A stretch of 64,000 bases of DNA from Orychophragmus violaceus. Its lineage: Eukaryota; Streptophyta; Magnoliopsida; Brassicales; Brassicaceae. Position 1 is the first letter of the stretch; every line of letters begins with the position of its first letter. Below are positions 33,478 to 43,986 of the stretch, piece after piece. The stretch is from the NCBI GenBank assembly GCA_030180135.1, contig CM058231.1, positions 28,399,034 through 28,463,033 on the forward strand, written 5' to 3'. The notes beneath the pieces were generated by a model, which was not told where the DNA came from, made no database searches, and saw only the letters and a program-made list of their open reading frames with translations. Both the position numbers and the translations under genes were made by a program.

Positions 33478-34797
33478 ATCAAATCTATGTCCCATAGTCA
33501 AGCTAATGACTAAAAACAAGCGCTGAGTGGGAGGCAACCCACTATAGAGTTAGTTTTCGTTTTTATTTTTCATTTTTCGGTTTTTGCTATTTTGATTTCT
33601 TGTTTTAGTGTTTTCAGCCGAGAGAACAGTCAAAAATCGCCTAGCATCGATCGACACAACATGTGTGTCGATCGACACAGTGCGATTACACAAATGAATC
33701 GAGCAAATGCGCCTTGCGTCGATCGTTGCGGTCCTGAGCATCGATCGACATAGTGCGACGAGAGGTACGTAACTCTGGATTTTTCAGACTCTTTTCAATT
33801 TGATTATCTGTTTTCCCCGAGCTCATGCTTTGATTACACTGGGGACAGTGTAGTTTAAGTGTGGGGGAGGTAGCTACTGACGCACGCTTCTGTTTTCTTA
33901 AGAGTCAGTCCATTTTTCAAAAAAAAATTGTTTTATTGAGTCAAAATGGTTTAAGTAAGAAACAATGAATTTTGAGAAGATTAACAGCACTTGCAGGAAC
34001 TTAAGTAACCATTGGGATGAAGCTGAAAGATCTATCTATGACTATTAGAAAACCCCAACACGGATCAGCCTACTGAGGACACCCACATCACTTCAGGTAT
34101 CAGAGGATCTTTTTACTGACTTCATCTTAATACTGACTTAATTTTCTCACCTAAGGGCTTGGTATACCTTGTGTCGGATTCCTTTGTTAGTTCTGACACA
34201 GCCTGTAAACCTGTCCTATTTGGTTCCCTTCTCCCCTTCCATAAAGTAAAAAAAATATATATAATAAACTGAGGATGAGTTAGTAACTCCGAAGTGGTCA
34301 CATGAGTGGTAGATACAACTATTACCTCCTGTGCGATCCATGGAATGTGTCCAAAGTACACCCCAAAACGGGAAGAAAACTGATAAAAAAAAAAATGATA
34401 CCCAGTGGGGAAAATCAGTTGTTAAGGAAGGGAAAAGAGAAGAAAGGGACCAGAGAAAGATAGTATGGTGGTCTAGAGCTGACAAGGTAAGAATCCACGT
34501 GCCCTTTGATCGATACTCCTTAGGTGAGACCGCACTTAAATACTTACAGAAGTCAGTAGGGTGAATTTGAATGCGTGAATGTGATTGTGGAGTTTATTTA
34601 GGACAATTGCTAAGTGTGGGGGAAGTATATGTTGGTCTTGTTGTCTTGCGGGTGAAATCTTTCATGTGGATTACTAAGGGGAATCCGAGTGTTGTTGATT
34701 CTATGACGAAAAGAGTTTCTGAAAGTTTTCAAACCTCTTCACCATGTTTTGGTTCTTTACTTGCTTGAGGGCAAGCAAGAGCTAAGTGTGGGGGAGT
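33478..34797 (+). other. Non-coding 3' region of the nested Athila-like element
   Basis: Begins with the conserved GCTGAGTGGGAGGCAACCCA (33522-33541). CGATCG palindromes follow at 33647-33750. AAGTGTGGGGGA occurs at 33857, 34612 and 34784, the last being the probable polypurine tract before the 3' LTR. It parallels 313-1647. Confidence 0.8.
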
Positions 34798-35851
34798 TGA
34801 TATACCATGGATTTGGGGATTTTAACCATGGTATATGTCTTTGTTATCGAGTCTTTCTATGTGTTTTGGAGTCTTTTCAGGTGTTTTACAGGTTTAAGAA
34901 CATCTGGAGTTTGCAGTTTTGCGCCCAAAAATCTGCATTTTGGAGAAATTACAGTTTTTGCCCAGAAACTTCCCAGACTTGCAAAAAGGCCCCCAGCCGA
35001 CTTTAGACCATTATATTAGGGTTTTTAAGCCATTGTTTAGGCTACACTTTACTTACGCTTTATTTTATTTTCAGAGAGAGTTAGGGGCTGATCCTGCTCT
35101 CGAAAGAGAGAGGATTTCGAACCCCAGTTCTTTATTTGATTTTATAATATTTGGTTTTCTATTCATGATGTTTTCTGTTTCGATGATCATGTCTGAGTAG
35201 ATTATCTGTTAGGTTTAGGGATTCTCATTAGGGATTTCATGGAATTATAGGTTAATCAACCTGTAGGGATTCATATCTGTTAGTTCTTCATCTAGGATTG
35301 TTCTTACTGCTTAATCTGAATTAGCTACCCAGATTTATGATGTTAGGTTGATTGATACAACGACCGTTGGTTAATTAGCTAGAAAGAACCTAGATGAGCA
35401 ATTTAATTACTCGCAAAGGAATTTGGTTTAATTAGACTGTGAACATATCGAACTTGGAATTAAAGCTGGTTTAATCTGTTAGTAATTGCAAAGGAATTTG
35501 GATTGCTGCATTTAGACTTAGAGAATTCTCGCAACGATAGTTGGTTAATTCTATATCTGTGTTTGAGTTCTAGAATAGTTCTTAATTAGATCCCGATTGA
35601 TTGATTGCTTGTGTTCTTGATTTCCTGAGAACTCCCTAGACTTAACGCTTCGCCTCCTTGCTTACAAACTCGCTTGATTTACTTTCTCGTATTGCTTTAT
35701 TAGTTTCTATTCAAATTGCTTTCTCCTAATTTAATCTTTTCCGTTCTAAATCTATCGTTGCCCAGAGTCCCTGTGGATTCGATACCCTAAGTACTACATC
35801 TACATCACTATGCACTTGCAGTTAGTATAGGGATTAATTCTTGACCTATCA
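34798..35851 (+). repeat. 3' LTR of nested Athila-like element, with an internal deletion
   Basis: 1054 bp. Compared with the 5' LTR it lacks about 114 bp (around 34906-34912) including both TGCAACG palindromes. Outside this, about 15 substitutions were counted by eye. Confidence 0.93.
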
Positions 35852-35995
35852 ATCCCTCACGGGATGTACCCGTAATCATTCGGGGAACTTGTTAACTTTC
35901 GGTGTCATTTACTTTATTGTTCATACAAACAAGTGAGTGATCTAGAGAGATAACAACTAGAACCTATTCAAGTGTTTTCCGCAACGTACCTGACA
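35852..35995 (+). repeat. 3' LTR of the Copia element, second part
   Basis: Begins with the duplicated ATCCC (35852-35856) and continues as the rest of the 5' LTR to CTGACA. Confidence 0.95.
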
Positions 35996-36400
35996 GTCTC
36001 GTGGAACAGATTAACTAAAAACAGTGGAGCTGTAGTAAGAGATGATTTGGGCTGTGTTTTTTCTTAGTTGCGGGTCCTATGGAGGTGTTGAATTCAAGAT
36101 TGGTGCTGCCAAAAAGAATTGGCTGTGGGCTATCGAAAATATGATCAGTCTCATGATGGATATAATTGTGTTTGTATCTAGTGCAAAGGACTTGGTATGT
36201 GCCGTTATCAGACCACTGGCTTGGCCATCCATTTATTGGTTCTCGAAGGGATTTTGAACTGAAAGTTTCTTTTTGTGAAAGCTTCTGTCATTTTTGGAGC
36301 ATTTGTTTGTTAATAGTGTTACCGTGGAGAATCACTTCAATTGTGTGTTGCTAGAGGAGAATCGTTGCGGTTAAAAGAAATCTCTGTAGCTGATGAAAAG
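35996..36400 (+). pseudogene. RNase H-like (RVT_3) pseudogene, 3' part
   Basis: Continues the pseudogene interrupted at 24404. VSWNRLTKNSGAVVRDDLGC, then in shifted frames NWLWAIENMISLMMDIIVFV, SAKDLVCAVIRPLAWPSIYW and VTVENHFNCVLLEENR, match the plant RVT_3 RNase H-like fold region. Several frameshifts and stops are present. It was probably one transcript with 23218-24404 before the Copia insertion. Confidence 0.7.
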
Positions 36401-36845
36401 TGTTGGCTCTTTATCAGTCTATGTTCTGTGTTGCAGGTTTTTGAACTTCTATTGTGTTTGTAACCTTTTAAACGCTTTTAGTAACGTTTTAGTATAACTC
36501 AGTGAAAGAAAAAACAATTGATCCAAAGCGTACGTCAATACCGTATTAATGTTTAACATAGCTACTTATTATTTTAATAATATTTTTGATTCGGGAATAA
36601 TTTTTTATTATTTCCCTACTTTTACGTAGTAAATGAGTATTTGAAAATACTGAATTTTTTAGTATTATATTATTATGATTTATGATAGAATGTAGACAAG
36701 AAATCACAAATTAACTTAGCACTTAACTAAAACATTCCGAATTAGAATAAAACACCTATTTATTGTAATAATCTATAAAAAAAAACTTGAATTTCAGTTT
36801 AATCGCAATAATGACCATTCATACTTTACCCCCAAGCACACTTGG
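36401..36845. other. Intergenic, nothing recognised
   Basis: AT-rich; no ORF or repeat ends seen. Confidence 0.3.
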
Positions 36846-36853
36846 AGTAGCTT

Positions 36854-37051
36854 CAGGGGCGGACGGAGGTGCATGAGTACGGGGTCACATGTCCCCTACT
36901 CTTTTTTGTTTTTCTTGAATAATTTAAATTAGTTTTACTATAATGCATTCAGTTTAGTGAAGAAACAACGAAAAGTGCCCCCGATTAATTTATTTTTATG
37001 TTATTTTGACATTGTACCCCCCATCTGAAAATATTTTTACATCCGCCCCTG
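36854..37051. mobile_element. hAT-type MITE
   Basis: 198 bp with perfect 10-bp terminal inverted repeats CAGGGGCGGA / TCCGCCCCTG and identical 8-bp duplications AGTAGCTT at 36846-36853 and 37052-37059. The 8-bp duplication and CAGGG start place it in the hAT superfamily. No coding capacity. Confidence 0.93.
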
Positions 37052-37059
37052 AGTAGCTT

Positions 37060-37805
37060 GTATTGGTTGCTATCGAAGCATTGTAGCAACTAGCAACAGA
37101 AGGCTAAATCCATTAAGCTGTCTTTATCAGACATAGGCTGTAAATATAACAACACATCATCTGATTGATTTAAATGCATGTTGGAGAATGAGAACTTGTC
37201 TTCTTCCTCTCTGAAGAACCTCTCATTTAACCCATTATGAAAGATTAATGTAGACTCATAAAGCTTAATAATTAAATAAACAAGAAAACGTTTTGGCTGT
37301 AACCAAGGTGGCCTAGTGTTTAAACTCGTTCGCGTTTTGGGATCTCCACGTTCAGTTTAAAGCCCGGATCTGTGACACTAACTGTACCATATATTAAGAA
37401 AATGGAAGAATTAAATTCTTAAATATAGTTGCCTATCGGAGTCTCTCCTGATTCGAAAGGAAGCTTCTCTTTATCTCTAAATTGTCTAAATGCATGCAAA
37501 TGACAGCTTTACATCAAATGGAAATATAATTATATCACTTTCTATCATATTATTCGATCTTTGTTCATATACAATATGGTCTACTATCAAAGTACGGATT
37601 TCTTTGAACCTTTTTTAATCCCAGTTTCGTGGCATTCTATTATATATATAAACGTATATATATAGATACGTTCTTTGTACATTTCTGCATGTTTAATAAA
37701 GTCAAACCACTTTGTCAAAATAATAAAATAACTAAAAGTTTGACAAAGTGTAAAATAACTAAAAGTCAAACTTTTAACACATGCCATAACTAAAATAAAT
37801 AATGA
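37060..37805. other. Intergenic; possible old SINE head at about 37296-37370
   Basis: GTAACCAAGGTGGCCTAGTG at 37300-37319 matches the Pol III A-box at most positions, but the B-box is poor and no tail or duplication was found. The rest is AT-rich with no gene. Confidence 0.3.
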
Positions 37806-40800
37806 CTAGATTTTAATCCGCGTTAAAGAAGCACGGATTTATGTTTTTTTTATAAATATTTGTTTTATTTTAAATTTATATTTTTATTAAAAAAAAATTA
37901 ATAACTATTTAATCCAATATTTATTAAGTGAAAATATAATGATATGGTGTTAAGTGTGGATTTTTTTTTAATATTGTTTTATTATATTTTTAGTGTGTAA
38001 CTCATTGTTATTTTTAGTAGATGATTAACTAACCTTATTGCTGTAAAAATTTTGTGTATTTTATTTGATAATTTTTTATTTAAGTTAATTTTAACTTAGT
38101 TTAACCCATTATATCATTGCTAAAAACCTAAAAATTTGTTAAAATAAATTGAAATTAGCTAATATATATCTTTAACATGTATTCTAATAGTCAAAATTTA
38201 TTTTTAATAGTATGGATAATTAAAATCGCTTAACTTTTTAACCCGTCTTAAGTTATATTTTATTTTTTAATTTTTTTATTTATGTTAATTCTAACTTAGT
38301 TCAACCCATTATTTCATTGCTAAAAAGTTTCTAAAAGCAATAATCTTTGTATAAAATGTAATTTTAGTGATATACGATGTTATATTTGATATGCTAGGTT
38401 TTCGATTTAGATATATATATGTAACTGCTTGTTTCAAATAGTATAGTTTTAACATGTGAATATGAATTTATTTTTAACACATCTTATAGTAGTCAAAAAT
38501 TATTTTTAATAGTATGGATAATTGAAATCGGTTAATTTCTTATTTAAGTTAATTTTAACTTAGTTCAACCCGTTATTTCATTACTAAAAAGTTTTTTAAA
38601 TCATTATCTTTGTATATAATGCAATCTTAGTAATATAAGTGGTTACATTTGATCAGCTAGGTTTTCGTTTTAATTATATATCTATAATTATTTGTTTTAA
38701 ATAGTATAGTTTTAACACGTGAATATGAATTTATAAATTTTTTATAAAATTAATAATAAATCAATTAAAATCAGTTAATTTATCCTTCTAAATTATCTTC
38801 AAATGAACATAATTCTTTAAAAGTATTTTATAATCAAAATAAATTAATTTATATTTCAAGCATTCTTATAGTAGTCTAAGTATTTTGAAAATTGATAAAA
38901 CAATCATTTAAAACTGTCATCGTAAAACATCAAATATAGTTAAACCCGTCATATCTTCTAATAATATAAATATTGAATAATTTTAATATTTTATTAAACA
39001 AAGAATATATCAATTGAAATTAGTTAATATATTTTTAACCCGTCTTCTAGTGGTCAAAATTTATTTTTAATAGTATAAATAATTGAAATCGGTTAATTTA
39101 TTTTAAATTTGTTTTATATTTTGTAATGGTCTAAATATAAAGATTTTATGTTAATTTAATAGATAAAAATGTAATTAAAAATTATTTTTAATGAATTTTA
39201 ATAATAAATATGAATTCAGTAATTATTTTTCTTGAATTAAGAAGTTAAAATATTTTTCTAGACTTTTGCTATAATGTATATATATATATATATATAATTA
39301 AAAATAAGATACTAAAAGATATTGTGAAAATTGTGAAAATATATATTGAATCAAATCATATTAAAATATAATTAAAATTATTTTATAATAATTTTAATAA
39401 TAAATTCGAAATTAATATTTCTTTTTTTAGTAAATTTAAAAATAAAAGAGTCACATGTTATATATATATATATAGTATTCTCTAATTTCAAAACATAAAT
39501 ATATTTTCTAATCTCGAAATATAAATATATTTTTACCATAAATATTATTTAATTTTGAAATATTTTCTAATTTTGAATTTATATTTAAAATAAAAAGATA
39601 TTAAAAGATATTATGAATATATTTTTGAACAAAATCATTAATTAGAGAATATTTAGCGTGACCCATATTTAATACAAAATCTAATAATTCTAAAATACCC
39701 TTAATGAAATCTAAATATCTTTATTAAATATAGTGGCACAAACCGTAATATAACACATAACCTTTTTTTTATCTGATAGATTATATTCATGAAGAAGCGA
39801 ACCAAGAGTTAAATATAGAATCCTACTCAGAGGAAACTAAAGCCCACACATCAGGCAACCAAAACCCAAACAATGGGTAACAAAAGCCCACAGAACATGC
39901 AACATAAACCCATAAAGGGTAATTAAAACCTACAGCTATAGGAAATAAAATCGACATATCCAAAAGATAACCATAGCACCTCAAACTTGGAAATTGTGAC
40001 AACCGCAAAAGAGGAAAGAGCGAGAAAAATCGCCGTAGCCCACGGCTCAACCAAGCGACATTACCAACAACCTGGAGACATACAGAGAGACACTCTCTCA
40101 CCAACCCAGAACCCATAAACAAGACTTCAAACTCCAATAAGAAAGAACCTAAGAAAGTTCTCCTACACCTCAATCGGAAGCAGTAGAGACGCACTCATAA
40201 ACGTCTAATCTAACCCTAGATAGAAGCCCCATACGAAACCAAATCTCCAACGAAGTCTAACCAATCCACAAACCAATCTAAAATATAAAACCGGATTGAA
40301 AAGCACTCTTAAAAGAAACCAAGTTAGCCACAAAGATCCAAGTTAAAACACCATAATCAAAATCAGATAACCAATTATTCCTATAAGCCGAGGAAACCGA
40401 GTAGACTAGATCTATACTAAACCTACACCCAACCGGAACTAACCACACTAAACCAACTACACCATCACCACGTTATTACCTCTACAAAACACAAATACAC
40501 CGGCGAGGCTACGAGGTACATCAACAGAGGCGAGCGGTGAGTGAGTCTCACCATCATCATCCGGGAAGGATCGACCGGAGTTCACCGGCGATAAGCCTCA
40601 AGAGAGGAAGCGGCGAAGAAATCCCATGACAAGAAGGAGGAGACGGACCACCACAAGCCGAGGCGCATAGAAGCCATAGACCACCACTCATCGAAGAAGA
40701 CCACCGCACTGAATAGCAACGCCGATGACAAAGAAAACCGTCGTCGATCTGCATCCAGGGACACGGCGAGGCGAGACCAGATCCGGAAGTGACGGTCGGA

Positions 40801-41012
40801 ACCTAGCAGAAAACAGAGCAGAAGGGACCTCTCCGGCGACGACAAGAGAAAACGACGACCGCCGGAGAGGAGGAAAGGTCAGAGGCGGAAGCTCGGCGGC
40901 ACCTCGATATGTGTGTCAGAGAGCTTTCGAGCTAGGGCGAACTTTGTTTTCCTGATAACACACATAACCAAATGTTATTTTTTTAAAGAATCACATGTTT
41001 TAATAATATAGA
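37806..41012 (-). mobile_element. Non-autonomous Helitron carrying a Sadhu-like retroposon
   Basis: On the minus strand it starts TCTATATTATTAAAACATG after A and ends GCGGATTAAAATCTAG before T. The 3' end has the stem AATCCGTG / CGCGGATT with a 9-base loop just before the CTAG, as in Brassicaceae Helitrons. No Rep/helicase ORF. The 1192-bp insertion at 39763-40954 is removed in the relative at 13664-14598, whose uninterrupted site reads GTAAATAACACATGC. Without it the Helitron is about 2.0 kb of very AT-rich DNA with internal near-repeats (AACTTAGTTCAACCC and GTAGTCAAAA words). Confidence 0.82.
39763..40954 (-). mobile_element. Sadhu-like non-autonomous retroposon inside the Helitron
   Basis: 1192 bp with a minus-strand poly-A (T run at 39763-39770) and target duplications ATAACACATAACC (39750-39762) and ATAACACACATAACC (40955-40969), differing by one AC unit. 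The 5' half (minus strand) is GC-rich with many TCCGGCG/CGCCGG words; the 3' half is GT-rich and ends ATAATCTATCAGATA before the A run. The longest ORF (40194-39823, minus) has no recognisable domain and I do not call it a gene. Confidence 0.75.
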
Positions 41013-41176
41013 TGGTATGCGCAAGTGTATGGTTGCGGCATCAGACTTATGGTCGAGACGTTTTGTACTCCATTAAATAGGTGTGTATCTTCATAAAAAT
41101 ATTTTCAATACAAAGAAAATTATGCAGTCCACTCGTCAAGTCTTGTGTTCCATTATGGTTCAAAGTAATGTGCTTA
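41013..41176. other. Short intergenic stretch
   Basis: No feature seen. Confidence 0.3.
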
Positions 41177-42125
41177 GGGCATCTCCAACCCACTTCTATT
41201 TTTACCTCTAAATGCTATTATAGAGGAGATTCTTCTCCAACCCACCTCTATATCTTACTTTAAAATAGAGATCTCTATTTTGTCCTCTATATATAGAAGA
41301 ACTCTATTTTTTCCTCTATAATAGAGGTAAACTTTTTAATTTAGAAGTTAGTCCTTGAACTTTCTAATACTTTATTTATGACTCGAATAAATTTTAAATC
41401 TTTAATAACTAATAATATAAAATCATCAAATTATAAATAATAATATTATATATTTAAAATAAATATTAAAATATCAAAATAATTTTTTTTTGTTTGAAAA
41501 AAACATCTTTTGGTCATTTTGAAAAAATAGGGTTAGACATTTTATCCGAATACGAAGATTTGAATCAGTAAAACGAAAACTCTTATTTTAGTACCATATC
41601 GGATCAGATAATATAGTAGATCCAACCGTATCTGAATATATCTCTATTTATATTGTTACTTTCGGATAAAAATATAGAATCCAATTAGATCCGTTCTGGT
41701 ACCAAAATTTTTTGGATCTTTTTCTAAATACCCAATCTCATTTGGTACTGATCCCAATCCGATATAAATATAATATTACCCAATCAATATCAATTTGTCC
41801 ATATCCGAAATATCTGAAATCCAAAATACACGACCCAGACCCAAACTGATATGTGAATGTTCACACTTAAAAAATATATTAATTTAATGATTACAAAAAT
41901 TTAACAAGTTTTATATTTTAATAAGATGTAATATATTTTTTTATATAATACATATTTAATTTTAATAATACTATAATTTATATATTTTATAAAATACAAT
42001 AAATGGATTAAATTGTAACTTTTATAAATAAAGTGTATTATTAATAAAATATAAAAAGAATATTAGAAAGAATATTCCTTTTTAGAAGAAAATATAGAGA
42101 AATACATTAGAGCAAAACTCATCTC
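41177..42125. mobile_element. Harbinger/Tourist-type MITE-like element, left part (split by the Tat-like element)
   Basis: Starts GGGCATCTCCAACCCA after TTA (41174-41176). Its right end, TTGGAGATGGTT followed by TTA (49898-49900), lies beyond the Tat-like insertion. The CATCTCCAA core of the inverted repeats matches. TSD TTA fits Harbinger. ATAGAGG and CCTCTAT words fill the first 170 bp. The 41580-41870 part, rich in ATCCGAAT words, may be a separate older insertion. Confidence 0.6.
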
Positions 42126-42530
42126 TGTTGTTACAGAAATCCGACCTAGTCAATATTACGGGCTGCGATCTGGAATGTCTGAACTACGAGGTGAAATATG
42201 AAAACAGAGTGAGGACGAAATGATTCTTTATTGATCTTAAGGCCGGAGCCGAGCAATGAACATGATGGTACGAGGTGTGAGTCCGTCAAATGACGTGCTC
42301 ACTAAACAGTGCTTGAGGTCGGAGCTTTATAGAAGTAGCTCGGCCTCTCGTAAGTTACAATCTCCTCCTAAAATGAAGAGTGAAGGGTTCTATTTATAGT
42401 GCTTGGATGCTGACTCTTTCTTGGGTTGTTGACTCCTTGGCGGGCCTGTCTTCTTGGGCCGAATTGACATAGCTGATTTTAATTAGATTTCCAATGGGCT
42501 TATGGATGGGTGCTAAACCCATATCCAACA
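42126..42530 (-). repeat. 3' LTR of the Tat-like element
   Basis: 405 bp. Just inside it the minus strand reads a G-run (GGGGGGGGACTAAT, 42531-42544), the probable polypurine tract. Confidence 0.93.
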
Positions 42531-42777
42531 ATTAGTCCCCCCCAGTTCGTCGAGTCGTGGTGCTGAGCTCGGCGAATTTCTTTGAGTATTTAAGTCAAGA
42601 GGAAATCTAATTAAACCAACCGGTCTTGATTCGTAAGTGCTCTTCTTCCGGCTTAACCCACGATTCCTTTTTAGAAGAGACGCGAACCGTTGGCGTTACG
42701 ACTTCTTATTATCTCGCGAATATTGCTTCTCTCTTTTTAAGAAGTTCCGTCCTTTCAGGTCCCATTTCTAAGGTAAC

Positions 42778-43860
42778 TTGTCTTCCCATTCTCAGTCTTT
42801 GATTTCGCGTTCGTTGATCATGCGGGTAGATTCTAGTGAGCATTCTTCTACTGGTAGTGATGATTCTAGTTTTTCCGAGTCGTCCGGTGCCAGTCCCACT
42901 GTATCTAGGTTAATCGAGGTTGATGAGGATTTTTTGATATCCCGATCGGGAAGAAAACCTCGCCGATTTCATGGCAGTCGAGCCGCAACGGAGTTGTCTG
43001 GGGGTCGCGAATCTACTGTTATATTGGAGCGAAATCTTGGTGATGGTGGCGAGACGGATCGTCGCGAAAGCAATATTAGGGTTGGTGACTCGGAGGATTG
43101 CTCGAAAAAAAGCTCGGCCGTTCCTGACTGTCTCTCCCAAGTGGTGCCTTCGAAGGAAGTGAGGGAGATGAAAGTCGTGACCCCTAGGGCGATCCGCTCG
43201 TCTGTTTGTGAGCAGATGGACTTAGATGGTATTTGCGAGCGATATTCTCGTGTTTCCGGTCTTGAACTTCGACTTCCAACCTTGCACGAGCGGCCCTGGG
43301 ATGCTCCTTCTGGCTGGGTCTGCTTGTACGCGTGTTGGTTTACTGAGTGATTTTTACTTTTCCCCCTTCCTAGAATTTTAGTTGAGTATTGCGAGGCCAA
43401 GGAGATTGCCCTATCCCAGCTCTGTTCGTCCGCTATTCGCAATATATTAGGTATCTTAGTTGTGGCAGCTGATAGCGGGATAGATATGTCTAATCGGTTC
43501 TTTGAGGAGCTGACGTCGATCTCGGTCAACCCGGGGACTTCCGGTACGTTCTATGTGAGATTTAGGCCTGGTCGCCGTTTGAGGGTGGTGTCCGATCCTC
43601 CAGACAGGACTTCTGATTGGCAAGATGGTTATTTTTTCGTGCGTGTGAACTGCGCACTGTCCTTTGATACGAGCAAAGTTTTTCGATCAACTTGGAACTG
43701 TAATCCTGGTAGTCTTTCTTGTTTTGTGTTTGCGTGCCGTTTGTCATTGGTTTTTGATAGGTGCATTTTTGCTTTCGTAGTTCGTTCTTCTTCGAGCTGC
43801 TGGAACACGGTGTTTACGAAGGATTTGGATAGACTGAGAGCTCACGGTGGTGTGAACTGA
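42778..43860 (+). CDS. Antisense extra ORF of the Tat-like element, 5' part (plant transposon protein-like), one stop
   Basis: Frame 1 is open from 42778 to 43860 except for TGA at 43348-43350. Around the stop the text reads WVCLYACWFTE-stop-FLLFPLPRILVEYCEAKEIA, so an uninterrupted ancestor is likely. The N-terminal 100 residues are Ser-rich and acidic. The rest (QLCSSAIRNILGILVVAADS, FEELTSISVNPGTSGTFYVR, DWQDGYFFVRVN) matches what I remember as 'putative plant transposon protein'. GT..AG boundaries near 43707 and 43757 suggest an intron late in this part. The function is unknown; such ORFs run opposite to gag-pol in Tat-lineage elements. Confidence 0.65.
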
Positions 43861-43986
43861 CCTTCATCGAAGGACGAAGGGGCCAAGCGTCGGTTTGATT
43901 AGAGGGTCCGTGATTGTCTAAGGAAGGTTGATTTAGGTACGTGTACTCTTCTCTCCCCCCCCTTTTGTTTAAAAGGGGATCGTTCC

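Larger units (their letters stand above)
30846..35851 (+). mobile_element. Non-autonomous Athila-like Gypsy element nested in the Copia 3' LTR
   Basis: This 5006-bp element has LTRs TGATATACC...CTATCA, a primer site TGGCGCCGTTGCCGGGGA, one gag-like ORF, a conserved Athila non-coding 3' region and a polypurine tract. ATCCC at 30841-30845 and 35852-35856 is a perfect target duplication. There is no protease, RT, RNase H or integrase. It must have moved with enzymes from a full-length relative, of which the element at 1-2827 may be one. Confidence 0.93.
24405..35995 (+). mobile_element. Tork/Tnt1-like Copia retrotransposon, complete ends, interrupted by a nested Athila element
   Basis: LTRs TGTTAAG...CTGACA bound the element, and GTCTC at 24400-24404 and 35996-36000 is a perfect 5-bp target duplication. 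Order: 5' LTR, initiator-Met primer site, gag, protease, integrase, RT, RNase H, a 1.24-kb 3' non-coding region, polypurine tract, 3' LTR split by the element at 30846-35851. Without the nested element it is about 6.6 kb. Hand alignment of the LTRs gives about 13 substitutions and one indel in 445 bp. The coding region is broken by several stops and shifts, so it is no longer autonomous. Confidence 0.95.

Noticed and set aside
32150..33760. Possible CRISPR-like array from the repeated CGATCG palindromes
   Set aside because: Spacing is irregular, the repeats are short and variable, there are no uniform spacers and the sequence is plant nuclear DNA inside a retrotransposon.
39823..40194. 123-codon minus-strand ORF in the Sadhu-like retroposon
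   Set aside because: No recognisable domain, and it sits in a non-coding retroposon with biased GT-rich sequence; other copies show no equivalent ORF.
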